In this document: piece by piece, positions 6,555 through 13,952 of the stretch
Numbering within the stretch: the stretch's first letter is position 1
Layout: the number at the start of each line of letters is the position of its first letter
Assembly: GCA_905206455.1 (NCBI GenBank)
Contig: CAJLHL010000050.1
Location: forward strand, 1-16,889
Reading direction: 5' to 3'
Length of the DNA: 16,889 bases
From: an uncultured Eubacteriales bacterium
GTDB lineage: Bacteria; Bacillota; Clostridia; Peptostreptococcales; Anaerovoracaceae
Notes under the pieces: generated by a model
The model's input: only the letters and a program-made list of their open reading frames with translations
What the model was told of the DNA's origin: nothing
The model's database searches: none
Translations under genes and position numbers: made by a program

Positions 6555-8057
6555 ATGGAATTAATTCTTGGCAATCATTTAAAAACGGAACAGACGCAGA
6601 AACTGGTTCTGAATACGGAGATAATTCAGTCGCTCAATCTGCTGCAGTTTACCAGCAACGAGCTGGCTGACTACATCGCTGAGGAGATGACCGACAATCC
6701 TCTTTTGGACTTCGGTGAAGAGGAATCATCCGTTTATCATATGGTGGACGCCGATCGGATCATGAATCCCGATGAAGAGCCGCATATAGACGAATACAAC
6801 GGGTACGGCCGCGAATCCGATACAGGTGTTCTGTATGCGGATCCGCAGGAATGGCAGCGGTATTCCGAATTCAACGGCGACGGCTGGGCAGAAGAAGGCG
6901 GATTTTCTCCGTATCACGGATACGGAGATTTTGACGATTCGCCGTATGATCTCAGCGTAAGCGATGAATTTACTCTGGAGGAAAGTCTGCTGAATCAGGT
7001 GGATCTCAGCGAGGAACCTTATCTGGTCAGAGCTACAGCCGCGTATATCGTCCAGACGCTGGATGAGAACGGTTACATGACATTCTCGGTTCCGGAAATC
7101 GCGCAGCAGCTGAATATATCGGAAGAATTAGCGGAGGAAGCCCGCCGCCTGCTGTGGACTTTCGATCCCCCGGGAGTCGGCGCTGTGGATCTGCAGGAAT
7201 GCATGAAGATTCAGCTGAGAGCCATCGGCCGTCTGAATGACAAACTGAGCCTTATCATCGACGAGCATCTGCCGTCTCTGGCTCGGGGCAGGTATTCTGC
7301 GGTAGCCAGGGCTGTTGGTATGACGCCGAAGGATGTCGGCGAGGCGGCGGAACTGATTCGTTCTCTCGAGCCGAAACCGGGACGCGGTTATGCTTCTTCA
7401 GAGGCGACGCGCTATATCGTGCCCGATATCGTATTGGAGAAGGTAAACGGCAGATATGCGGTTACCGTCAATGGGCATACCGCTCCGCGGCTGATTTTGA
7501 GAAACGACTACAGAGCTATGCTGCGGGATTCGGAAAAAAATTCGGGGGTGGCGTCGTTTCTTTCGGACAGGCTGAATTCGGCTGCCTGGCTCATCCGCAG
7601 CATTGAGCAGCGCCGAGATACGCTTTACCGCATCGCTTCGGAGGTAGCGGATTTTCAGAAAGAATTTTTTGAAAAAGGCCGGAGTTATCTGAAGCCTATG
7701 ACCATGAAACAGATGGCGGAACGCGCCGGAGTCCATGAATCCACGGTAAGCCGTGCGGTAAACGGAAAATATATACAATGTCCTCAGGGCGTCTACGAGC
7801 TGAAATATTTCTTCTCCGGCGGATCGAGTTTTTCCTCGGACAGCGGAGAAGTGGATTCCGCCACTTCGGAGGGGCTGAAGTCTATGATCGTTCAGCTGGT
7901 CGAAAACGAGGACAGCGCTTCTCCGATGAGCGACCGGCGGATTGCGGAGGCAATTCTCATCAAGGGAATCGCGGTCTCCCGGCGAACGATAGCGAAATAT
8001 CGGGAAGAACTGGGGATTCCATCTTCTTCTGACCGGAGAAGAGAAAAAGTGAAATAA
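6555..8057 (+). CDS. rpoN: RNA polymerase sigma-54 factor
   Basis: Sigma factor for promoters with -24/-12 elements, which need an ATP-driven enhancer-binding activator. All parts are present in 500 residues: a glutamine-rich region I over the first 45 residues (LKTEQTQKLVLNTEIIQSLN), an unusually long acidic, Tyr- and Gly-containing region II (about 55-140), the core-binding domain, a helix-turn-helix near 382-402 (MKQMAERAGVHESTVSRAV), and the RpoN box near 473-483 (SRRTIAKYREE). In clostridia rpoN (sigL) commonly lies just before the glycolytic operon, as here. The ribosome site AGAGGG (6543-6548) is modest. I noticed no sigma-54 promoter in the intergenic spaces of this window, so its targets lie elsewhere. 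pgk follows after 136 bases with no recognised terminator. Confidence 0.96.
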   Translation: MELILGNHLKTEQTQKLVLNTEIIQSLNLLQFTSNELADYIAEEMTDNPLLDFGEEESSVYHMVDADRIMNPDEEPHIDEYNGYGRESDTGVLYADPQEWQRYSEFNGDGWAEEGGFSPYHGYGDFDDSPYDLSVSDEFTLEESLLNQVDLSEEPYLVRATAAYIVQTLDENGYMTFSVPEIAQQLNISEELAEEARRLLWTFDPPGVGAVDLQECMKIQLRAIGRLNDKLSLIIDEHLPSLARGRYSAVARAVGMTPKDVGEAAELIRSLEPKPGRGYASSEATRYIVPDIVLEKVNGRYAVTVNGHTAPRLILRNDYRAMLRDSEKNSGVASFLSDRLNSAAWLIRSIEQRRDTLYRIASEVADFQKEFFEKGRSYLKPMTMKQMAERAGVHESTVSRAVNGKYIQCPQGVYELKYFFSGGSSFSSDSGEVDSATSEGLKSMIVQLVENEDSASPMSDRRIAEAILIKGIAVSRRTIAKYREELGIPSSSDRRREKVK

Positions 8058-8094
8058 TAAAGTGAAAGATAACCCGCTGAAATCGGAAAATGAA

Positions 8095-8121
8095 GTCTAT
8101 CCGCCGGCTGGGCGGACAGAC
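8095..8121 (+). promoter_or_regulatory. Stem-loop between rpoN and pgk
   Basis: TCCGCC (8100-8105) pairs with GGCGGA (8111-8116) around GGCTG. After one mismatch the stem extends as GTCT (8095-8098) with AGAC (8118-8121). No T tract follows. It could be a processing or stability element that sets pgk-tpiA message apart from rpoN message. Confidence 0.4.
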
Positions 8122-8193
8122 AGAGAAGAAGAACATTTGTTCCGTCGGGAAGAGCGTATTTCCGGTTTCAGCTGTGATTTTCAGGAGGAGTTA

Positions 8194-9378
8194 ATGAAAA
8201 AGACGGTAAGAGATATCGACGTACGGGAAAAGAGAGTGTTTGTGAGATGTGATTTTAACGTCCCTACCGACGGAGAAGGAAACATCACAGACGATCGCAG
8301 AATCCGCGGGGCGCTGCCTACTATCGAATATCTGGCGGAAAACGGAGCGAAGGTGATTCTCGCTTCTCATATGGGACGGCCGAAGGGAAAGCCCGATCCG
8401 GCCTTTTCACTCGGCATGGTAGCGAACAGGATTTCCGAACTTCTCGGAAAAGAAATCCTCTTCGTCAGTGAGCCTGAAGTGACAGGACCGAAGACGAAGG
8501 CGGCTGCAGAAGCTCTCAGGGCGGGAGAAATTCTGCTCATCGAAAATGTCAGATACCGAGCGGAAGAGACGAAAAATGAAGAAGCGTTTACAAAAGAACT
8601 GGCTTCTCTCGCGGAGATTTTCGTCAACGACGCTTTCGGCACAGCGCACAGAGCTCACTGCTCTACGGCAGGAATCGCAGCTTATCTGCCGGCGGTCAGC
8701 GGTTTTCTGATGGAAAAAGAGATCCGCTTTTTCGGGGATATGCTGAAAGCTCCGGAAAGACCGTTTACCGCGGTGATGGGCGGAGCGAAAGTCGGAGACA
8801 AGATTCCTCTCATCGAAAATCTCATCGAAAAAGTCGACCGTATCATCGTCGGCGGCGGTATGGCATATACTTTCCTGAAAGCGAAGGGATACGAAATCGG
8901 CACGTCGCTGCTGGAAGAGGATAAAGTGGAGATGACCCTGGCGCTCATGAAAAAAGCGGAAGAAAAGGGCGTGGAATTCCTGCTTCCGGTGGATGTGGTC
9001 TGCGCCGACGAGTTTAAAAACGATTCCGCCTGCGGGGTCTATCCTGCGGACGCTATGCCTGCGGACAGGATGGGTCTGGACATCGGACCGGAGACGAGAA
9101 AACTCTACGAAGAGGCAGTAGTCAATTCCCGGACCGTGGTATGGAACGGGCCGATGGGTGTATTTGAAATGGAAAATTTCGCTCACGGCACGAAAGCTAT
9201 CGCCGTAGCTATGAATAAATGCGAGGGAATCACCGTAGTGGGCGGCGGCGACAGCGCGGCAGCGGTCAGAGAATTCGATCTGGAGGACAACATCTCCCAT
9301 ATCTCCACCGGCGGCGGCGCGTCTTTGGAATTTTTAGAAGGCAAGGATCTTCCGGGCGTAACCTGCCTGATGGACTGA
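8194..9378 (+). CDS. pgk: Phosphoglycerate kinase
   Basis: Glycolytic enzyme that transfers the acyl phosphate of 1,3-bisphosphoglycerate to ADP, giving ATP and 3-phosphoglycerate; cytoplasmic. At 394 residues it is standard length. Signature segments appear in order: RCDFNVP near residue 20, SHMGRPKG, LLIENVRY, FVNDAFGTAHR, GGAKVGDKI, GGGMAYTF, the nucleotide-binding NGPMGVFEM and GGGDSAA, and the terminal STGGGASLEFLEG. The frame is open back to a GTG at 8062, but ATG 8194 is the start: it has a very strong AGGAGGAG (8183-8190) and begins the conserved MKKTVRDIDV. gapA, normally directly upstream, is absent. tpiA follows after 35 bases, so the two are surely co-transcribed. Confidence 0.97.
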   Translation: MKKTVRDIDVREKRVFVRCDFNVPTDGEGNITDDRRIRGALPTIEYLAENGAKVILASHMGRPKGKPDPAFSLGMVANRISELLGKEILFVSEPEVTGPKTKAAAEALRAGEILLIENVRYRAEETKNEEAFTKELASLAEIFVNDAFGTAHRAHCSTAGIAAYLPAVSGFLMEKEIRFFGDMLKAPERPFTAVMGGAKVGDKIPLIENLIEKVDRIIVGGGMAYTFLKAKGYEIGTSLLEEDKVEMTLALMKKAEEKGVEFLLPVDVVCADEFKNDSACGVYPADAMPADRMGLDIGPETRKLYEEAVVNSRTVVWNGPMGVFEMENFAHGTKAIAVAMNKCEGITVVGGGDSAAAVREFDLEDNISHISTGGGASLEFLEGKDLPGVTCLMD

Positions 9379-9413
9379 TGACCCTTTTAACGAGAGAAGA
9401 CAGGAGAACAGAA

Positions 9414-10208
9414 ATGATGAGAAAACCGTTTATCGCCGCGAACTGGAAGATGAACAAATTAGTGGAGGAATCCGTGGAATACGGAGAGACTCTCGTGGAA
9501 AAGCTGAAGGCGGAAAAGGTGGATCTGAAGAAAGTAGACGTGGCCGTCTGCGTTCCGTTTATTCACATGGCCGCTCTGAAGGTCATATTTGTACTGCGCA
9601 ATATCAATGTAGGGGCTCAGAATATGCATTATGAGGAGAGCGGTGCATATACCGGAGAGATTTCTCCGGCGATGCTGAAAGATATGGGCATCGAATGCGT
9701 CATCATCGGCCATTCCGAGCGCCGCATGTATTTCGGTGAGACAGACGAAGCCTGCGCCAGAAAGGTGTCGGCGGCTCACGCCTCCGGTATCCGTCCGATT
9801 CTCTGTGTGGGCGAATCCCTTGCGCAGAGAGAGGCTGAGGCTCACTTCAGTACGGTAAAAGCCCAGCTCGCCGGATGCTTTGCGGGAGTCGGCAGAGAAG
9901 AAGCTGCGAAGACGGTGATCGCCTATGAGCCGGTGTGGGCGATCGGTACGGGAAAGACAGCTACTGCAGAACAGGCGAATGAGATGGCGGCCTATATCCG
10001 CTCCGTCGTGGCGGAATTATACGGTGCTGAGACCGCGGAGCAGGTGATCATCCAGTACGGCGGAAGTGTAAAGTCTTCGAATATCGCGGAGCTGATGGCG
10101 ATGAGCGATATCGACGGCGCCTTGGTGGGCGGCGCAGGACTGGATCCGGCGGAATTCGCGAAGATCGTAAACTTCGATCCGGCTGTGGTGGGAAAAGATC
10201 CGCAGTAG
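9414..10208 (+). CDS. tpiA: Triosephosphate isomerase
   Basis: Interconverts dihydroxyacetone phosphate and glyceraldehyde 3-phosphate; homodimeric TIM barrel in the cytoplasm. Catalytic residues are visible: the Asn and Lys of AANWKMNK near the start, His in IIGHSERR, and Glu in AYEPVWAIGTGK with its mobile loop. The phosphate-binding YGGSVKSSN and GALVGGAGLDP complete the fold. With ATG 9414 it has 264 residues, slightly over the usual 250; ATG 9417 is equally possible. AGGAG at 9402-9406 excludes the longer upstream frame, which only overlaps the end of pgk in another reading frame. gpmI, the usual next gene, is missing and a bidirectional terminator follows. Confidence 0.97.
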   Translation: MMRKPFIAANWKMNKLVEESVEYGETLVEKLKAEKVDLKKVDVAVCVPFIHMAALKVIFVLRNINVGAQNMHYEESGAYTGEISPAMLKDMGIECVIIGHSERRMYFGETDEACARKVSAAHASGIRPILCVGESLAQREAEAHFSTVKAQLAGCFAGVGREEAAKTVIAYEPVWAIGTGKTATAEQANEMAAYIRSVVAELYGAETAEQVIIQYGGSVKSSNIAELMAMSDIDGALVGGAGLDPAEFAKIVNFDPAVVGKDPQ

Positions 10209-10243
10209 AGAGCGGAATAAAATAAAAATGAAAAAACGATTTG

Positions 10244-10277
10244 AAAAAAGAGGAATGAATTTTCATTCCTCTTTTTT
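10244..10277. terminator. Bidirectional intrinsic terminator after tpiA
   Basis: A 15-bp perfect inverted repeat (10244-10258 with 10263-10277) with loop ATTT. The stem core GAGGAATGA is flanked by A6 and T6, so it serves both tpiA on the plus strand and the converging dehydrogenase gene on the minus strand. Confidence 0.9.
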
Positions 10278-10294
10278 ATGACATGTTTTTTGTT

Positions 10295-11251
10295 TCAGAC
10301 GATCCGGTTTCTCTTCCCGCCGCTGAAAAAGGATTCGATGTTGGCGGCCGTCTCGTTCACGGAGCGCTGACGGGATTCTTTCGCCGCCCAGGCGATATGA
10401 GGCGTCAGGATGAGATTGCTGTAATCGCTGAGGCCGAGGTAGGGACTGTCTTCGCGGATCGGTTCTTTCTCGTAGACGTCGATGCAGGCCCCTCCGATGA
10501 TGCCGCTGCGGACGGCTTCCACCAGATCGGCCTCATTTGCGATGCCTCCCCGGCCCACGTTGATCAGGCAGGCGGTGGGCTTCATCATCTGAAATTCCCG
10601 GGCAGTCAGGAGGTTGGACGTCTTTTCGTTCAGAGGAGCGTGAATCGAGAGGACGTCCGACTGTCTCAGAAGCTCCTCTATACTGACCCGCTCATAGCGG
10701 TTGTCCCGGTTCTCTCCGGAAGCGGAGTAATAGATCACTCTGCAGCCGAAAGCCGAGGCGATTTCCGCCACACGTTTTCCTATATTTCCCAGTCCTATGA
10801 TGCCCCAGGTCTTATCGCGAAGCTCAAAAAAATGATACGGAACCAGACTGTGCAGGTCTCTGCCGATAAAATCCCTGGTGTGGACGTGGGCTTCAAACTC
10901 GCTGATTTTTTCCATGTAGCGAAACAGCAGGGCGAAGGTATGCTACGCCACGCTGTCGGTGGAATAGGCGGCCACATTGCACAGAGCGACACCGCGTTTT
11001 TTGAGATAATCGAGATCGCAGTTGTCATATCCGGTGGATGTGATACAGATCAGTTTCAGATCCGGGGCCTCATCTAAAGTCCGTTCGCCGAAGAAAAATT
11101 TATTTCCTACAATGATGTCCGCATCTTTGATGAGCTTTTTCATCTCTTCTTCGCCGCATCCGGGATTGGCCGTCACACTGCCCAGCCGGTAAAGCCGGGA
11201 ATAATCCAGATCCATGCCGATGCTGCGCTGTTCCAGCAAAACGATTTTCAT
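10295..11251 (-). pseudogene. D-2-hydroxyacid dehydrogenase interrupted by one in-frame TAG
   Basis: NAD-dependent D-2-hydroxyacid dehydrogenase (lactate/glycerate dehydrogenase-like). The reading frame spans 318 codons, normal for the family, but codon 103 is TAG (complement of 10943-10945). Around it the protein reads AAYSTDSVA, stop, HTFALLF; the family motif here is SVAQHTFALL, so one CAG to TAG change explains it. Both halves are otherwise intact: the dinucleotide loop GLGNIGK and the catalytic Arg in NVGRGG, Glu in YEKEPI and His in TPHIAWA all survive. The fragment after the stop has an ATG at 10915 but no ribosome site. Start ATG 11251 has a GAGAGG-type site. Options are a recent nonsense mutation, a sequencing error, or TAG read-through. 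TAG ends eno, tpiA and the ene-reductase here, which argues against general recoding. The substrate is unknown; D-glycerate or hydroxypyruvate would suit the glycolytic setting. Confidence 0.85.
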
Positions 11252-11323
11252 AATTAATTCCTCTCTGCGATCCTGTTTCCGCCGCCGGCTCCCTCGTTCG
11301 TTTGCCGGACCTTTATAAATCCG

Positions 11324-11345
11324 CCGCCGGACCGCCCTCCGGCGG
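11324..11345 (-). promoter_or_regulatory. GC-rich stem-loop in the dehydrogenase leader
   Basis: CCGCCGGA (11324-11331) pairs with TCCGGCGG (11338-11345) around six bases. It lies just inside the predicted minus-strand transcript. TCCGCCGCCGG occurs here (11320-11330) and again at 11278-11288, so alternative pairings are possible. No T tract follows on the minus strand. Confidence 0.4.
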
Positions 11346-11364
11346 AAAAATTTGATGTTTCTCT

Positions 11365-11393
11365 ATTGTAACACCTGCGCTTTTTAAATACAA
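11365..11393 (-). promoter_or_regulatory. Promoter of the D-2-hydroxyacid dehydrogenase gene
   Basis: On the minus strand TTGTAT (11388-11393) is 17 bases from TACAAT (11365-11370), which is preceded by TGT, an extended -10. It is divergent from the eno promoter about 40 bases away. Confidence 0.6.
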
Positions 11394-11427
11394 AAGGTCG
11401 AATAAATTATTTGTTTGGGATTTTTTG

Positions 11428-11436
11428 TGGTATAAT
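11428..11436 (+). promoter_or_regulatory. eno promoter, extended -10
   Basis: TGG-TATAAT gives an extended -10 with a consensus hexamer at 11431-11436. No good -35 lies at 16-18 bases. The start would be near 11443, giving a 70-base leader. Confidence 0.6.
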
Positions 11437-11512
11437 GTTTGATAATTCCGGCAGTCAGACTTCGCCGGACACAGAAAAAACAAATTATCATACTTACATT
11501 TGGAGGTTAAAA

Positions 11513-12802
11513 ATGTCTTACATTGAAGAAGTCATTGCGCGCGAGGTACTCGATTCCAGAGGCAATCCCACAGTAGAAGTTGAAGTATATCTCGATGACG
11601 GCACTATCGGCCGCGCGATCGTTCCTTCCGGTGCGTCTACCGGCGCTTTTGAGGCGGTGGAGCTCAGAGACGGCGACGAGTCCAGATACCTCGGCAAGGG
11701 TGTGCTTCAGGCTGTAAGCAACGTAAATGATATTATCGCAGACGAAATCATCGGCATGAATCCTTTTGATCAGCCTGCCCTCGACAAGCTCTTAAACGAA
11801 CTGGACGGCACTCCGAACAAAGGCAAGCTGGGAGCCAACGCGATTCTCGGCGTATCTCTGGCGGTCGCCCGGGCTGCGGCGGAATCCCTGGGACTGCCTA
11901 TTTTCCAGTACATCGGCGGCGTAAACGGCAAAGTTCTTCCTGTTCCGATGATGAATATTTTAAACGGCGGAAAGCATGCGGACAACAACGTGGATATCCA
12001 GGAATTCATGGTTATGCCGGTAGGCGCAAAGAGCTTCCGGGAAGCTCTCAGAATGTGCGCGGAAATCTTCCACAATCTGAGAACGGTTCTCAAGTCCAAG
12101 GGTATGAATACCGCGGTAGGCGATGAAGGCGGCTTTGCGCCGAATCTGGAATCCAATGCGGACGCCATCGCCAACATCGTGGAAGCCATCGAAAAGGCCG
12201 GATATGTGCCGGGCGAAGACGTAAAGATCGCTTTGGACGTAGCTGCTACGGAAATCTATGACGCTGAGGAAAAGACTTATTTCCTGGAGGGAGAAGGCAT
12301 TAAGAAGACAGCTGCAGAGATGGTGGACTATTATGCGGAGCTCTGCGAAAAGTATCCGATCATTTCTATCGAAGACGGTCTCGCGGAAGAAGACTGGGAC
12401 GGCTGGAAGCTCCTTACGGAAAGGCTGGGCAAGAAGGTTCAGCTGGTGGGAGACGACCTCTTCGTAACAAATACGGAACGTCTCAAGAGAGGCATCGACA
12501 TGGGCGTTGCCAACGCGATCCTCATTAAGGTAAATCAGATCGGTACGCTCACGGAGACCATCGACGCTATCGAAATGGCGAAAGAAGCGGGTTATACGGC
12601 AGTGGTTTCTCACAGATCCGGAGAATCGGAAGATACGACGATCGCAGATCTGGTCGTAGCCCTCAATGCAGGTCAGATTAAGACCGGCGCGCCTTCCAGA
12701 ACAGACCGTGTGGCAAAATATAATCAGCTTTTAAGAATCGAAGAGCTTCTCGACGAGACCGCAGAATACAGAGGGCTGGACAGTTTCTACAATTTGAAAT
12801 AG
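11513..12802 (+). CDS. eno: Enolase
   Basis: Converts 2-phosphoglycerate to phosphoenolpyruvate with magnesium; cytoplasmic glycolytic enzyme. At 429 residues it is full length. It begins with the conserved YIEEVIAREVLDSRGNPTVE. Active-site segments are visible: PSGASTG, the catalytic Glu in GDEGGFAPN, SIEDGL and GDDLFVTN with the metal-binding acids, the catalytic lysine in LIKVNQIGT, and SHRSGESEDT. GGAGG at 11502-11506 fixes ATG 11513; the frame upstream is open but not conserved. eno normally follows gpmI in one operon with pgk and tpiA. Here it has its own promoter and is separated by an inverted dehydrogenase gene. It ends in TAG. Confidence 0.98.
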   Translation: MSYIEEVIAREVLDSRGNPTVEVEVYLDDGTIGRAIVPSGASTGAFEAVELRDGDESRYLGKGVLQAVSNVNDIIADEIIGMNPFDQPALDKLLNELDGTPNKGKLGANAILGVSLAVARAAAESLGLPIFQYIGGVNGKVLPVPMMNILNGGKHADNNVDIQEFMVMPVGAKSFREALRMCAEIFHNLRTVLKSKGMNTAVGDEGGFAPNLESNADAIANIVEAIEKAGYVPGEDVKIALDVAATEIYDAEEKTYFLEGEGIKKTAAEMVDYYAELCEKYPIISIEDGLAEEDWDGWKLLTERLGKKVQLVGDDLFVTNTERLKRGIDMGVANAILIKVNQIGTLTETIDAIEMAKEAGYTAVVSHRSGESEDTTIADLVVALNAGQIKTGAPSRTDRVAKYNQLLRIEELLDETAEYRGLDSFYNLK

Positions 12803-12805
12803 CTA

Positions 12806-12834
12806 TTGAATATCAAATATATACGTGGTATACT
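12806..12834 (+). promoter_or_regulatory. secG promoter
   Basis: TTGAAT (12806-12811), 17 bases, then TATACT (12829-12834) preceded by TGG, an extended -10. It starts four bases after the eno stop codon. Transcription would begin near 12841. Confidence 0.65.
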
Positions 12835-12840
12835 TTATAG

Positions 12841-12981
12841 GATTGATTTAGGATGCAGTAAGGCATCGGACAGGTTCGTTTTCTCTGTGCGGTGCGGGTG
12901 CTCATTACATCAAAAGGATCTGTAACGCTTAATAGCACGGAAAGGCATTTTGCCTGTCGAATACAAAAGGAGGTCATCTGC
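12841..12981 (+). promoter_or_regulatory. Structured 5' leader of secG
   Basis: About 140 untranslated bases. AGGCA (12943-12947) and TGCCT (12951-12955) make a small hairpin eight bases before the ribosome site begins. GTGCT (12898-12902) with AGCAC (12934-12938) and TTAC with GTAA inside them make another. The segment 12951-12958 could instead pair with AGGCA at 12861 or GACAGG at 12869. It matches no riboswitch class I recognise. Confidence 0.35.
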
Positions 12982-13212
12982 ATGAAAATCGTATTGATGA
13001 TTCTGCTGTTAATCGCTTCCATCGTTCTGATCGCCAGCATTCTCTTCCAGTCCGGAAACAGCGCGGGTCTGTCCGGCTCGATCGGCGGCGGCGCGGAACA
13101 GCTTTTCGGAAAAAAGAAGAGCAGCGGTTACGAAGCAATTCTCAGCAAGATTACGGCAGTGGGTGCGGTCGTCTTTTTCCTCTGCACCATTGTTCTTACG
13201 GCAATTGAATAA
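12982..13212 (+). CDS. secG: Preprotein translocase subunit SecG
   Basis: Small membrane subunit of the SecYEG channel that helps SecA-driven export. The 76 residues show the family layout: a first membrane helix (about 2-22, VLMILLLIASIVLIASILFQ), the conserved glycine/serine-rich loop with SGNSAGLSGSIGGGAEQLFGKKK, and a second helix (about 51-74). I take ATG 12982, preceded by a near-perfect AAAGGAGGT at 12966-12974, over an in-frame upstream ATG at 12892 that would put a hydrophilic extension before the first helix. It has its own promoter after eno, and a strong terminator follows. In clostridia secG commonly precedes rnr, as here with one lipoprotein gene between. Confidence 0.96.
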   Translation: MKIVLMILLLIASIVLIASILFQSGNSAGLSGSIGGGAEQLFGKKKSSGYEAILSKITAVGAVVFFLCTIVLTAIE

Positions 13213-13222
13213 TCTTTACAGG

Positions 13223-13252
13223 CGGGCAGAAATTTATTTCTGCCCGTTTTTT
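13223..13252 (+). terminator. Intrinsic terminator after secG
   Basis: CGGGCAGAAA (13223-13232) pairs perfectly with TTTCTGCCCG (13237-13246) around TTTA and is followed by six T. It ends the secG transcript. Confidence 0.92.
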
Positions 13253-13471
13253 CTAATCGTCAGCCATATCAGGGCAAAGAGCTTTGCTTTTCGATTTTAC
13301 CGAACGTCTGCCGGGATACGGGATGAGCGGCATGTTCCAGTCGGGAAAATGCGCCGGGATTTTGCTTTGATTAGAAAAAAATTTTTTTTGTGAATAAAAT
13401 GAATCTCTCCGGCGGATACTATTCACTGCAGATAAAATGCATATTTTCATATGATAGGAAAGGAGAACATC
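13253..13471. other. Intergenic space before the lipoprotein gene
   Basis: No gene is supported. It holds an A7/T8 tract at about 13374-13389, resembling an UP element or bent DNA, and a TTAGAA/TAAAAT pair 18 bases apart around it that could be a weak promoter for the lipoprotein gene. Confidence 0.3.
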
Positions 13472-13843
13472 ATGAAGAAAATACGTTTTGCAGCTGCTAT
13501 GGTATTAATAATTTCTGTCCTTTTGCTGCCTGCCTGCGGCGGTACACCGAAGACAGATGACGGAACGAACAGCAGTACGTCATCCGGCGAGGTGGACGGC
13601 GCGGGAAAGGATCTGGCAGACGACGCGAAAGATGTCGGAGACGACATGAAGGATGCGGCAGACGGCATGGCTGACGGCGCAGAAGACATGGTAGACGGTG
13701 TTGCAGACGGCGCGAAAGATGTCGGCGAAGGTATGGCTGACGGCGTCAAGAAAGCGGCCGACGGCGTAAAAGATGCGGTGACGACAGACGGCACAAAAGA
13801 CAATACGAATACTGCCAAAGATACCGCAGGCACAAAGCAGTAA
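13472..13843 (+). CDS. Small repetitive lipoprotein of unknown function
   Basis: A predicted lipoprotein of 123 residues. Residues 1-21 are a signal peptide (KKIR, then a hydrophobic stretch) ending in the lipobox LPAC, with Cys22 as the lipidated residue. The mature part is low-complexity: Asp, Ala, Gly, Lys, Val and Met make up residues about 48-105 in short repeats such as AKDVG, GMADG and AADG. Two near-identical DNA copies lie 87 and 66 bases apart, showing internal duplication. The pattern suggests amphipathic helix or LEA-like disorder, then a Thr/Lys/Asp tail. Start 13472 has AAAGGAG at 13459-13465; an upstream in-frame ATG at 13451 would spoil the signal peptide. No known family is recognised. 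It would be anchored on the outer face of the membrane. rnr follows after 109 bases. Confidence 0.85.
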   Translation: MKKIRFAAAMVLIISVLLLPACGGTPKTDDGTNSSTSSGEVDGAGKDLADDAKDVGDDMKDAADGMADGAEDMVDGVADGAKDVGEGMADGVKKAADGVKDAVTTDGTKDNTNTAKDTAGTKQ

Positions 13844-13876
13844 AATTTTACGGTATGTTCAGATGTCTGGGGAAGG

Positions 13877-13897
13877 CGGCTTCTTTCCGGGAAGCCG
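13877..13897 (+). promoter_or_regulatory. Stem-loop between lipoprotein gene and rnr
   Basis: CGGCTTC (13877-13883) pairs with GAAGCCG (13891-13897) around seven bases. No T tract follows, so full termination is unlikely. It may shape the relative amounts of the two messages. Confidence 0.4.
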
Positions 13898-13952
13898 TAT
13901 CCCTCTGGCGTCTGAGACAGCAATAGAAAGTACATAGAAGAGGAAACAGGGT

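Noticed and set aside
8062..8193. An in-frame upstream extension of pgk starting at GTG 8062.
   Set aside because: No ribosome site precedes it, it contains a strong hairpin, and the conserved protein starts at 8194 behind AGGAGGAG.
9219..9413. An upstream extension of tpiA overlapping pgk, which could suggest a pgk-tpiA fusion.
   Set aside because: The overlap is in another frame than pgk, and AGGAG at 9402-9406 marks the real start. The two proteins are separate.
10943..10945. Genome-wide reassignment of TAG to glutamine.
   Set aside because: TAG is the natural end of the ene-reductase, tpiA and eno genes in this window, at the normal length of each protein.
10283..11077. A 264-codon plus-strand frame opposite the dehydrogenase gene.
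   Set aside because: It is the antisense shadow of a clearly conserved protein; no ribosome site or family similarity supports it.
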